Shown here: piece by piece, positions 18,765-27,213 of the stretch
Numbering within the stretch: position 1 is the stretch's first letter
Layout: each line of letters begins with the position of its first letter
Notes under the pieces: model-generated
What the model was told of the DNA's origin: nothing
Databases searched by the model: none
The model's input: the letters and a program-made list of their open reading frames with translations, nothing else
Translations under genes and position numbers: made by a program
Source of the DNA: JBFXAF01 sp050184585
Lineage (GTDB): Bacteria > Pseudomonadota > Alphaproteobacteria > Rhizobiales > Rhizobiaceae
Assembly: GCA_050184585.1 (NCBI GenBank)
Contig: JBFXAF010000010.1
Location: 62,001 to 126,000, forward strand
DNA length: 64,000 bases
Reading direction: 5' to 3'

Positions 18765-18789
18765 GGAAAAGGCCGGCGGGAGCCGGCCT
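18765..18789 (-). terminator. Rho-independent terminator of the small lipoprotein gene
   Basis: Read on the minus strand, a GC-rich stem GGCCGGC / GCCGGCC with a 4-nt loop (18771-18788) is followed by TTTTCC. It sits 23 nt after the stop codon of the 79-residue lipoprotein gene. Confidence 0.8.
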
Positions 18790-18811
18790 CTTCCATTCGA
18801 AGCAGTCTTGA

Positions 18812-19051
18812 CTACTCGGCAGGAGCAGGTTCTGCCGGAGCCGGCTCCATGGGCTCTGCCGGCAGCGTATCCAGTTCGGCCGGCGCCTCAGGCGCCGCAG
18901 CCGGCGGCGTCGTCGCATCGGGAGCCGGAGTCACCGGAACGCTGTCTTCCATCGGCTCCACGCTCTGCGTGGTGGTGTTGTCGGTGTCGCTGCAGGCGGA
19001 GACGGTAAGCAGGGCCAGCGCCGAAACGGACGCAAGAACGATCTTCTTCAT
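18812..19051 (-). CDS. Small Pro/Ala/Glu-rich lipoprotein
   Basis: 79 residues. A signal peptide ends in a lipobox (LLTVSAC), so the mature protein would be acylated at that cysteine. The remainder is a disordered, Pro-Ala-Glu-rich acidic tail with no recognisable fold, such as might extend into the periplasm. The gene is monocistronic, with its own hairpin terminator and divergent from the oxoprolinase. No function is assigned; comparable short tails occur in entericidin-like and other small rhizobial lipoproteins. Confidence 0.75.
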   Translation of the reverse strand: MKKIVLASVSALALLTVSACSDTDNTTTQSVEPMEDSVPVTPAPDATTPPAAAPEAPAELDTLPAEPMEPAPAEPAPAE

Positions 19052-19197
19052 GTCGTCTCTCCTTCGTTTTCATTTCACACGTCGAGCCCGGGCTACCGAG
19101 CTGTCGCAGGGAAAACTTCAAAGGCTTGTGGAGGTTTCATAACTTCGGCTAACCCGAGGAAACAGTTCGTGCACCTGGACAGGAACCGGGGGAGGCC

Positions 19198-22100
19198 ATG
19201 GCGCAGTGGGATTTCTGGATCGACCGCGGCGGGACCTTCACGGACATCATCGGCCGTGATCCCGGCGGACACCTTCACACTCGCAAGCTGCTTTCGGAGA
19301 ATGCGCGCGCCTACAGCGATGCGGCCGCGCAAGGCATCCGCGACCTGCTGGGGCTTGGCAAAGGGCAGCCCCTGCCGCCCGGCCTCGTCAACGAGGTCCG
19401 CATGGGAACGACCGTGGCGACGAATGCGCTGCTCGAGCGCAAGGGCGACCGCGTACTTCTGTTGATCACGCGCGGCTTCCGTGATGCGTTGCGCATCGCC
19501 TATCAGGCAAGGCCCGACATCTTCGCCAAGGAGATCATTCTTCCGGAGATGCTCTATGAGCGCGTCGTCGAGGTGGACGAGCGCGTGCTCGTTGACGGAA
19601 ACGTCGAGACCGCGCTCGATGTCGAAACAGTCCGCCCGGCCTTGCTTGCCGCCCGCGACGCCGGCATCGACGCGGTCGCCATCGTCCTGATGCACGCCTG
19701 GAAGTTTCCGGCGCACGAAGAGTCGCTGGCCGCACTTTGTCGCGAAGCAGGCTTCGGCCAGGTCTCAGCGAGCCACCAGGCGTCACCCCTCATCAAGCTT
19801 GTCGGCCGCGGCGACACGACCGTGGTCGACGCCTACCTGTCGCCCATACTGGCGCGCTACGTGGGCCGGGTGTCGGTAGAACTCGGCGTGACGCCCGGCG
19901 CCGGCGGGCCCCGGCTGCTGTTCATGATGTCGTCGGGCGGCCTGACCGCCGCGGAGCAGTTTCGCGGCAAGGACGCGATCCTTTCCGGACCTGCCGGCGG
20001 CGTGGTCGGCATGGTGCAGACGGCGCGTATCGCCGGCTTCGGCAAGGTGATCGGCTTTGACATGGGCGGCACCTCGACCGACGTCGCCCATTCCGACGGT
20101 TCCTACGAGCGCGCCTTCGACACGGAAGTTGCCGGCGTGCGCATCCGCGCGCCGATGATGCGGATCCATACCGTCGCCGCGGGTGGAGGCTCGATCCTGC
20201 ACTATGAGGCCGGACGCTTCCGGGTCGGACCGGACTCGGCTGGTGCGGATCCGGGCCCTGCCTGCTACCGGCGCGGCGGCCCGCTGGCGGTCACGGACGC
20301 CAACGTCATGCTGGGCAAGCTCCAGCCGGACTTCTTCCCGGCGATCTTCGGACCGTCCGGCGACCAGCCGCTCGACGCGGCGCTGGTGGACGCGAAGTTC
20401 AAGGCGCTTGCAGCCGAGATCGGCGGCGGACGCTCTCCCGAAGCGGTCGCGGAGGGCTTCATCACCATCGCGGTCGAGAACATGGCGAACGCCATCAAGA
20501 AGATCTCGGTGCAGCGCGGCCATGACGTCACGGAGTATCTGCTCAACTGCTTCGGCGGAGCGGGCGGCCAGCATGCCTGTCTCGTCGCCGACGCGCTCGG
20601 CATGGAGGCGGTGCTGATCCATCCGCTATCCGGTCTTCTGTCGGCCTACGGGATCGGGCTCGCATCGATTTCGGCGTCGCGCCAGAAAGCGCTGCTCCTC
20701 CCGCTGGCGGATGCATCCGTTGGCGCGCTCGAAAGCGCCCTCGCGGAACTGCGTACCGAATTGGTCGCGACACTCGGCGACCAGGGCGTCTCGGAGGGAT
20801 CGATATCGTGGCGGCCATCGCTCCAGCTCCGCTACGACGGCACCGACACCAACCTCCCCGTGGACGTGGCGGATGGGTCGGTTGATATGGCGCGGAGGCG
20901 ATTCGAACAGGCTCATCGGGCCCAGTTCGGCTTCCTTTATCCCGATCGCTCGGTCGTCATCGAAAGCGTCGACCTGGAAGGCTTCGATGCCCGGCCCGGG
21001 ACAGCCACCGAGCAGGAACGCGAGAGCGTCCGTGTCAGGACCTCGCCGGACGAACATCGTCCGGTGTTCGTGGACGGCGCATGGCGCGATGCCGGCGTCT
21101 ACCGGCGCGGCGGGCTGAGGCCCGGCCACGTCTTCGAAGGGCCTGCCCTGGTCATCGAGGACCATCAGACCGTCGTGGTCGAGCCGGGTTGGAGCGCCGA
21201 GGTAACAGCCCGGGATCACATTCTCCTGCGCCGTCCAGAGAAGAAGCGGAGGCGCGCCGCGATCGGCACCGAGGCCGACCCGGTCCTGCTCGAGGTCTTC
21301 AACAATCTGTTCATGTCGATCGCGGAACAGATGGGCGTCACGCTCCAGAACACCGCCTCGTCGGTCAACATCAAGGAGCGGCTGGACTTTTCCTGCGCGG
21401 TCTTCGCCGGCGATGGCGCGCTTGTCGCGAACGCCCCGCACATGCCCGTGCATCTGGGCTCGATGGACCGTTCGGTCGAGACGGTCATACGCCTCAATGC
21501 TGGCAACATCCTGCCGGGCGACGTATTCGCCCTCAACGCCCCCTACAATGGCGGGACCCACTTGCCGGACATCACCGTCGTGACGCCGGTATTCGGCGAC
21601 GGTCGTATCCTCTTCTGGGTCGCCTCGCGCGGCCATCATGCCGACATTGGCGGGACCGCGCCCGGTTCGATGACGCCACTTGCGACGACGGTGGACGAGG
21701 AAGGCGTGTTGTTCGACAATTTCCACCTGGTCGAGGCCGGTGTGTTTCGCGAGCCGGCTCTGCTCGACCTGCTGACGAACCATCCGTGGCCGGCGCGCAA
21801 TCCGGCTCAGAATGTCGCCGATCTCAAGGCTCAGGTCGCGGCCAACGAGAAGGGCGTCGCCGAACTGCGCAGGATGGTGGCCCATTTCGGCCTCGACGTG
21901 GTGCAGGCATACATGGGTCACGTACAGGACAACGCCGCGGAGAGCGTGCGGCGGGTGCTCGACCGCCTGCCGGACACCGCGTCCTGCGAGTATCCCACCG
22001 ACACCGGCCAGGTGATCCGTGTGAGGATTGCCATCGACCGCAATGCCCGGCGCGCCACGGTCGACTTCACCGGAACCTCGCCGGTCATGAAGAACAACTT

Positions 22101-22815
22101 CAACGCCCCGGAACCGGTGACGCGCGCGGCCGTGCTCTACGCGTTCCGCGTCATGGTCGAGGACGCGATACCGATGAATGCCGGCTGCCTGAGGCCGATC
22201 GACATCGTCATTCCCGAAGGCTGCATGCTCAAGCCGTCGTATCCGGCGGCTGTCGTCGCAGGCAATGTCGAGACCTCCCAGCACGTGACCAACGCGCTGT
22301 TTTCGGCGATGGGCGCGCTGGCGAACGCTCAGGGCACCATGAACAACCTAACCTTCGGCAACGCCCGCCACCAGTATTACGAGACGATCTGTTCCGGTTC
22401 GCCCGCGGGTCGGGTCAACGAAGGTCGCGGCTTCGCGGGCACGGCCGGAGTGCACACACATATGACCAATTCGCGACTGACCGATCCCGAGATCCTGGAA
22501 CTGCGCTTCCCTGTTGTGCTGGAAGATTTCCACATCCGGGAAGGTTCGGGCGGTGGCGGACGCTTCCGCGGCGGCGACGGCACACGCCGCACGATCCGTT
22601 TCCTGGAGACGATGGACTGCGCGATCCTGTCCTCGCATCGCAACCGGCCGCCGCAGGGTCTGGACGGTGGTGGCGACGGCGAGGTCGGCAGCACCGAGAT
22701 CAGGCGTCTTGATGGCCGCATCGAGAGGCTGAAGGCCTCCGACCAGACGGTCGCTCAGGCCGGCGAGGCGGTCATCGTGGCAACGCCGACGCCGGGCGGT
22801 TTCAGGCGCGGCTGA
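19198..22815 (+). CDS. 5-oxoprolinase (HyuA-HyuB fusion), hydantoinase family
   Basis: 1205 residues, the full single-chain length. The order is hydantoinase/oxoprolinase N-terminal domain (about 1-180), HyuA-type ATPase domain (about 200-490, with IGFDMGGTSTDVAH) and HyuB-type domain (about 690-1200, ending in the GGGGRFRGGDGTRR segment). 5-oxoprolinase hydrolyses 5-oxo-L-proline to glutamate with ATP. N-methylhydantoinase or acetophenone-carboxylase-like activity is an alternative, but those are usually split subunits. A strong GGGGGAGG ribosome site lies just before the ATG. It is followed after 74 nt by btaA. Confidence 0.88.
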   Translation: MAQWDFWIDRGGTFTDIIGRDPGGHLHTRKLLSENARAYSDAAAQGIRDLLGLGKGQPLPPGLVNEVRMGTTVATNALLERKGDRVLLLITRGFRDALRIAYQARPDIFAKEIILPEMLYERVVEVDERVLVDGNVETALDVETVRPALLAARDAGIDAVAIVLMHAWKFPAHEESLAALCREAGFGQVSASHQASPLIKLVGRGDTTVVDAYLSPILARYVGRVSVELGVTPGAGGPRLLFMMSSGGLTAAEQFRGKDAILSGPAGGVVGMVQTARIAGFGKVIGFDMGGTSTDVAHSDGSYERAFDTEVAGVRIRAPMMRIHTVAAGGGSILHYEAGRFRVGPDSAGADPGPACYRRGGPLAVTDANVMLGKLQPDFFPAIFGPSGDQPLDAALVDAKFKALAAEIGGGRSPEAVAEGFITIAVENMANAIKKISVQRGHDVTEYLLNCFGGAGGQHACLVADALGMEAVLIHPLSGLLSAYGIGLASISASRQKALLLPLADASVGALESALAELRTELVATLGDQGVSEGSISWRPSLQLRYDGTDTNLPVDVADGSVDMARRRFEQAHRAQFGFLYPDRSVVIESVDLEGFDARPGTATEQERESVRVRTSPDEHRPVFVDGAWRDAGVYRRGGLRPGHVFEGPALVIEDHQTVVVEPGWSAEVTARDHILLRRPEKKRRRAAIGTEADPVLLEVFNNLFMSIAEQMGVTLQNTASSVNIKERLDFSCAVFAGDGALVANAPHMPVHLGSMDRSVETVIRLNAGNILPGDVFALNAPYNGGTHLPDITVVTPVFGDGRILFWVASRGHHADIGGTAPGSMTPLATTVDEEGVLFDNFHLVEAGVFREPALLDLLTNHPWPARNPAQNVADLKAQVAANEKGVAELRRMVAHFGLDVVQAYMGHVQDNAAESVRRVLDRLPDTASCEYPTDTGQVIRVRIAIDRNARRATVDFTGTSPVMKNNFNAPEPVTRAAVLYAFRVMVEDAIPMNAGCLRPIDIVIPEGCMLKPSYPAAVVAGNVETSQHVTNALFSAMGALANAQGTMNNLTFGNARHQYYETICSGSPAGRVNEGRGFAGTAGVHTHMTNSRLTDPEILELRFPVVLEDFHIREGSGGGGRFRGGDGTRRTIRFLETMDCAILSSHRNRPPQGLDGGGDGEVGSTEIRRLDGRIERLKASDQTVAQAGEAVIVATPTPGGFRRG

Positions 22816-22827
22816 GGTCTTGCCCCG

Positions 22828-22845
22828 CCGTCATCCACTCGTCAT
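22828..22845 (+). promoter_or_regulatory. Candidate Pho box upstream of btaA
   Basis: Two 7-mers, CCGTCAT and TCGTCAT, are separated by exactly 4 nt, matching the 11-bp direct-repeat layout of the PhoB box (consensus half-site CTGTCAT). It begins 13 nt after the oxoprolinase stop and ends 44 nt before the btaA ATG. Family knowledge: btaAB is phosphate-starvation inducible through PhoB in Sinorhizobium. Confidence 0.65.
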
Positions 22846-22889
22846 GCGATCGCGTTAGCCCCTGCGTCCACCGAACCAGGGGAATCGCC

Positions 22890-24128
22890 ATGGCCGACGT
22901 CTATGCCGAGGAGCGCCTCGACCGGCGCGCTCGCATCCGCGAGGCGGTCTACCAGCATCCTGCTATGTCTCGCGACGGCGTGTCGGAGCGCCTCTTCGCC
23001 TGGCTGTTCTCGGGCCTTGTCTATCCGCAGATATGGGAGGACCCGGAGGTCGACATTGCTGCGATGGGATCGCTGGACGGCCAGCGCATCGTCACCATCG
23101 CGTCCGGCGGCTGCAACGTGCTGTCCTATTTGTCCCGGTCGCCGGCCAGGATCGACGCCGTAGACCTCAATGCCGCCCATGTCGCGCTAAACCGGCTCAA
23201 GCTCGCGGCTGCCCGCAGCCTGCCGACCCATGCCGACTTCCAGAATTTTTTCCAAGGTCGCGGGCCTGGCAGTGCGAAAGCCTACGATCACTTCGTGGCT
23301 CCGCACCTCGACGCTACGACGAGAAGGTACTGGGAAGGCCGCATGATCAGCGGCCGGCGGCGCATCGCCGCATTCGATGGCGACTTCTACCGGCGCGGTC
23401 TCCTCGGCTTCTTCATCGGTCTCGGCCACCTGGTGGCGCGGCTGCACGGCGTCGATCCGCGCGAGATGATGGGGGCGCGCACGCTGCGCGAACAGCGCCT
23501 CTTCTTCGAGCAACGGCTCGCACCTCTCTTCGACCGCCGGCTGTTGCGCTGGGTCACCAGCCGCAAGTCGTCGCTGTTCTGCCTCGGCATTCCGCCCGCG
23601 CAATATGACAAGCTCGCGGGTGATCGCACGATGGCGGACGTGTTGCGGGTGCGGCTGGAAAAGCTTGCCTGCCATCACGCCCTGAAGAACAACTACTTCG
23701 CGTGGCAGGCCTTCGCCCGGCGCTATCCCGAGAAAGGCGAAGGCGCGCTACCCCCATACCTCGAGAAGCGCAACTTCCTGACGATCCGCCGCAACGCGGA
23801 CAGGGTCGCCATCCACCAGGTCAACCTAGTCGACTTTCTGGCCGGAAAAGGCGCCGGTTCGGTCGACCGCTATGTGCTTCTCGACGCGCAGGACTGGATG
23901 ACCGACACACAGTTGGACGCGCTCTGGAGCGAGATCACCCGCACCGCCGCCCCGGGCGCTCGCGTCATCTTCCGGACGGCCGCCGAGCCCACTCTGCTGC
24001 CCGGCCGCCTTGCCCCCTCCCTGCTTGCCCGATGGCGCTATGATGCCGACGGCTCGCGGGAATTTTCCGCCCGCGACCGCTCCGCGATCTATGGGGGCTT
24101 CCACCTCTACGTGCTGGAGGACCGGTGA
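22890..24128 (+). CDS. btaA: SAM:diacylglycerol 3-amino-3-carboxypropyltransferase BtaA
   Basis: 412 residues. BtaA uses S-adenosylmethionine to transfer a 3-amino-3-carboxypropyl group to diacylglycerol, forming diacylglyceryl-homoserine, the first step to the betaine lipid DGTS. The family (DUF3419) is recognisable by LVYPQIWEDPEVD at about residues 43-55 and the SAM-binding IASGGCNVLSYL at about 70-81, followed by VDLNAAHVALN. It is coupled to btaB by a 4-nt GTGA overlap and preceded by a Pho-box-like repeat, which fits replacement of phospholipids when phosphate is scarce. Confidence 0.93.
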   Translation: MADVYAEERLDRRARIREAVYQHPAMSRDGVSERLFAWLFSGLVYPQIWEDPEVDIAAMGSLDGQRIVTIASGGCNVLSYLSRSPARIDAVDLNAAHVALNRLKLAAARSLPTHADFQNFFQGRGPGSAKAYDHFVAPHLDATTRRYWEGRMISGRRRIAAFDGDFYRRGLLGFFIGLGHLVARLHGVDPREMMGARTLREQRLFFEQRLAPLFDRRLLRWVTSRKSSLFCLGIPPAQYDKLAGDRTMADVLRVRLEKLACHHALKNNYFAWQAFARRYPEKGEGALPPYLEKRNFLTIRRNADRVAIHQVNLVDFLAGKGAGSVDRYVLLDAQDWMTDTQLDALWSEITRTAAPGARVIFRTAAEPTLLPGRLAPSLLARWRYDADGSREFSARDRSAIYGGFHLYVLEDR

Positions 24129-24793
24129 GCATCGCAGACGCCAGCCACGCCGAGCTCATGGACGGTGTGTACCGCTGGCAGCGGTACATCTACGACGCCA
24201 GTCGCAAATTCTACCTGCTGGGGCGTGATCGCCTGGTCGACGAACTCGCCGTTCCGGCCTGTGGTACGGTGCTGGAGATTGGCTGCGGCACCGGTCGAAA
24301 CCTGATCCTGGCGGCGCGGCGCTATCCGCACGCCTCTTTCTTCGGGCTGGACATCTCCGCGGAGATGCTCGCCACGGCGCATGGCAATATCCGCCGCGCC
24401 AGTCTCGACAAGCGCGTTTCGCTCGCTCGCGCCGACGCCACGCGCTTCGACGCCGACGGCCTGTTCGGCCAACGCAGCTTCGACCGAGTCTTCATCTCCT
24501 ACGCACTCTCGATGATCCCGGGTTGGGAGCAGGCGGTTGCCGCCGGCGTTGCGGTGCTGTCGCCGGGCGGATCGCTCCACGTGGCCGATTTCGGCGGCCA
24601 GGAGCATATGCCCCACTGGTGCCGAAGCGCGTTGCGCGCATGGCTCACACGCTTCCACGTCACGCCGCGGGACGATCTCGGCACATTGATGGAGGGTATC
24701 GCCACGCAGGGGCGACGAACCTTCGTCGCACGCCCGCTCTATCGCGGCTATGCGTGGCTCGGCACGATCGGTCCCGTCACGGCAACGCCCTGA
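24125..24793 (+). CDS. btaB: Diacylglyceryl-homoserine N-methyltransferase BtaB
   Basis: 222 residues. A class I SAM methyltransferase with motif I VLEIGCGTGRN at about residues 49-59. It would methylate diacylglyceryl-homoserine three times to give DGTS. The GTG start overlaps the btaA stop codon (GTGA). Similarity to PmtA-type methyltransferases is expected, but pairing with btaA makes BtaB the best call. Its last 17 nt overlap the 3' end of the convergent serine hydrolase gene. Confidence 0.92.
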   Translation: MSIADASHAELMDGVYRWQRYIYDASRKFYLLGRDRLVDELAVPACGTVLEIGCGTGRNLILAARRYPHASFFGLDISAEMLATAHGNIRRASLDKRVSLARADATRFDADGLFGQRSFDRVFISYALSMIPGWEQAVAAGVAVLSPGGSLHVADFGGQEHMPHWCRSALRAWLTRFHVTPRDDLGTLMEGIATQGRRTFVARPLYRGYAWLGTIGPVTATP

Positions 24794-26153
24794 CGAGTTC
24801 CGCCAGCATCGCCTGCGGCTTGTAGTCGAGCTTGGACGGGGTAAGCCCCAGCCGCACGACCACGAGGTTCTTCGATGGCACGAGCGCGACCGACTGGCCG
24901 TCATGCCCGAGGAACCAGAACGCGTCATCGGGAAGGTCGAACCCCGCATCAGGATCTTGTCCCGGCGGGGTGTTGCCGCTGGGGCCATGCAGCCAGACGT
25001 GCTTGCCATACTCGCCATTCGATGCAGGCGCCGCCTCGCGGAGCCAGTCGACATAGCCGGGGGGCAGAATCTGTTGCCCGTTCCAGACGCCTCCCTGCAG
25101 CATGAACAGGCCGAACCGCGCCCAGTCGCGCGCAGAGGCATAGAGATAGGACGACCCGACGAAGGTGCCGCGCGCATCGATCTCGATCCGGGCGGTGGTC
25201 ATGCCAAGCGGGTCGAACAGCGCCTTCCAGGGATAGACCAGCGCTTCCGCGCCTACGGCCTGCTGCCATAGTTGCGAGACCAGCACCGTGGTGCCGGTCG
25301 AATAATTCCAGACGTCCCCTACGCCTGCGGTCAGGGGCTTCGCCGCGGCGAAGGATGCCATGTCGGGCTCAAGATAGAGCATTCGCGTCACGTCGGTGAC
25401 GTCGCCATAGTCCTCGTTGAACTCCAGCCCGCTCGACATCGCCATGAGATCGGAAAGCGCGATGTCGGCGCGGCCATCAGCCTTCCAGGCGTCGAACAGG
25501 CCCTTCTGGTCGACCGAGAGCCTGCCGTCCCGCACCAGCGTGCCGACGATAGCGGCGGTCACCGACTTGGTCATCGACCAGCCGAGTAGGGGCGTCTCGG
25601 ACGAGAACCCCTTGCCATAGCGCTCGCCGACGATCCGTCCGTTCTGCACGACCACGACTGCGCGCATACCCGGACCGGTCATCGCCGGGTCGTCGAGAAT
25701 ACGCAGGATGTCCGCATCCTGCGACGGCTCGACGGCGATGCCTTGCGGCCAGATGCCGGTCATGCGCGCCGCGCCTGACGGCGCCGCGGGCGTTCGCGGC
25801 ACCGCCGCGAGATCGCCATCCGGCACGGTTACGCAACCATACCCGTCACGTGCGAGCGCGAGTCCGCCACCGAAGACCCCGAACAGGCCGGCCGAGACGG
25901 TGCGCGCTTCGGCGTCGACCGAAACGCTGATCAGCTTGAGGATCGGGTGCCCGGGAGCCTGAACATCGAGTGCGAGGACGTCCTGCGCGTCGCGACCGGC
26001 AACGAACACATTGGAGCACACGATCTTGGCGGAGTAGTTTGAAGCGACCCGTATGAGGTCGGGCGGCGAGACCGAGAGCCAGAGCGCCAGAGCGGCCACG
26101 GTCAGTACGATCAGCCCCGCGAGCCATTTTCCCATAGTGACCAGCAGGCCCAT
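24777..26153 (-). CDS. Membrane-anchored serine hydrolase (beta-lactamase class C family)
   Basis: 458 residues from the chosen ATG at 26153; an in-frame upstream ATG at 26204 gives 475. The N-terminus carries one hydrophobic anchor (about residues 6-25), so the catalytic domain should be periplasmic. The SxxK motif is in GWSMTKSV and a tyrosine motif is in WNYSTGT; the fold is that of class C beta-lactamases and DD-peptidases. Members include esterases, 6-aminohexanoate-dimer hydrolases and amidases, so the substrate is unknown. It converges on btaB with a 17-nt overlap. Confidence 0.85.
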   Translation of the reverse strand: MGLLVTMGKWLAGLIVLTVAALALWLSVSPPDLIRVASNYSAKIVCSNVFVAGRDAQDVLALDVQAPGHPILKLISVSVDAEARTVSAGLFGVFGGGLALARDGYGCVTVPDGDLAAVPRTPAAPSGAARMTGIWPQGIAVEPSQDADILRILDDPAMTGPGMRAVVVVQNGRIVGERYGKGFSSETPLLGWSMTKSVTAAIVGTLVRDGRLSVDQKGLFDAWKADGRADIALSDLMAMSSGLEFNEDYGDVTDVTRMLYLEPDMASFAAAKPLTAGVGDVWNYSTGTTVLVSQLWQQAVGAEALVYPWKALFDPLGMTTARIEIDARGTFVGSSYLYASARDWARFGLFMLQGGVWNGQQILPPGYVDWLREAAPASNGEYGKHVWLHGPSGNTPPGQDPDAGFDLPDDAFWFLGHDGQSVALVPSKNLVVVRLGLTPSKLDYKPQAMLAELVRALP

Positions 26154-26328
26154 CGAGCGCCCCCGCAGCAAGGCTGCACATATTGATTTGCACCGCCTCC
26201 TCAAGCAAATTTCGCTCGCTGTCGAGGCTGGTCAACCAAAATTCCACCATGATCGGCTACAACGAACGCAGCGGGGCCGCCATTGTCCGACGTCGGCGCA
26301 ATCCCGAATAGCCAGCGCGGATGAGGCA

Positions 26329-27123
26329 ATGAAGCGATACGCGGCGCTCCTGACGATGGCGATGCTCGCCGGCTGCACGTCGGTGGACACCGACATCGCG
26401 CCCATGTCTTCCGCAAGCGCCATAGTCCACGCCTCGGCGCCACGCTTTGCTGACAATGACCCCCATGCGTGGAGCGGCAAGGCGCCGCATCACTACGACG
26501 TGCACGGGACCGACGTCTCAAAGTACCAGCGCTCGATCGACTGGAGCAAGGCAAAGGCATCCGGCATCTCCTTCGCCTTCATCAAGGCGACCGAGGGCGG
26601 CGATCGGGTAGATGACTATTTCGCGGAGCACTGGAGCCGCACGCGCGCACATGACATTCCGCGCGCCGCATACCACTTCTACTACTTCTGCCGACCCGCC
26701 TCGGAACAGGCCGAGTGGTTCATCCGCAACGTTCCGCGCGAAAGAGGAACCCTGCCACCCGTGCTCGACATGGAGTGGAATCCGCAATCGCCGAGCTGCA
26801 AGCTGAGGCCGGATCCGGCCACGGTCCGCTCGGAGATGAGGGTATGGCTGTCAATGGTCGAGCGGCACTATGGCAGGAAGCCGATCATCTACACTTCAGT
26901 CGATTTCTTCGACGATAACGGGCTTTCGGGCTTTCATGGCTATCCCTACTGGCTGCGCTCCGTCGCCGGTCATCCATCGGAAAAGTACGGCAGCCACCCC
27001 TTCACCTTCTGGCAATACACGGGCACCGGCATCGTACCGGGTATCGACGGCGACGCCGACATCAATGTCTTCAATGGCGACTGGGCGGCGTGGCGCAAAT
27101 GGCTGAAGGCGCACGCGACCTAG
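26329..27123 (+). CDS. GH25 lysozyme-like lipoprotein
   Basis: 264 residues. The signal peptide ends in a lipobox (MLAGC, Cys16), so it is probably outer-membrane or periplasmic. The glycosyl hydrolase 25 domain runs from about residue 60 to the end, with the DVSKYQ opening, the KATEGGD segment, the catalytic LDMEW region and the FWQYT motif. GH25 enzymes are beta-1,4-N-acetylmuramidases. A GAGG ribosome site 5 nt before ATG 26329 decides the start; the frame upstream (to 26053) has no coding character. It is divergent from the serine hydrolase. Confidence 0.9.
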   Translation: MKRYAALLTMAMLAGCTSVDTDIAPMSSASAIVHASAPRFADNDPHAWSGKAPHHYDVHGTDVSKYQRSIDWSKAKASGISFAFIKATEGGDRVDDYFAEHWSRTRAHDIPRAAYHFYYFCRPASEQAEWFIRNVPRERGTLPPVLDMEWNPQSPSCKLRPDPATVRSEMRVWLSMVERHYGRKPIIYTSVDFFDDNGLSGFHGYPYWLRSVAGHPSEKYGSHPFTFWQYTGTGIVPGIDGDADINVFNGDWAAWRKWLKAHAT

Positions 27124-27213
27124 GGGCGAGACCTGGTCAATGTTACTCGACATCGCGCGGCCTTTCCGCCATGCCCCCCGCATGGTTCTTCGCGACGGGC
27201 ATGGGAGTCTGGC

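Noticed and set aside
20626..22284. Large antisense frame (552 residues) opposite the oxoprolinase
   Set aside because: No recognisable motif, His/Asp/Arg-rich composition typical of the antisense shadow of a GC-rich gene.
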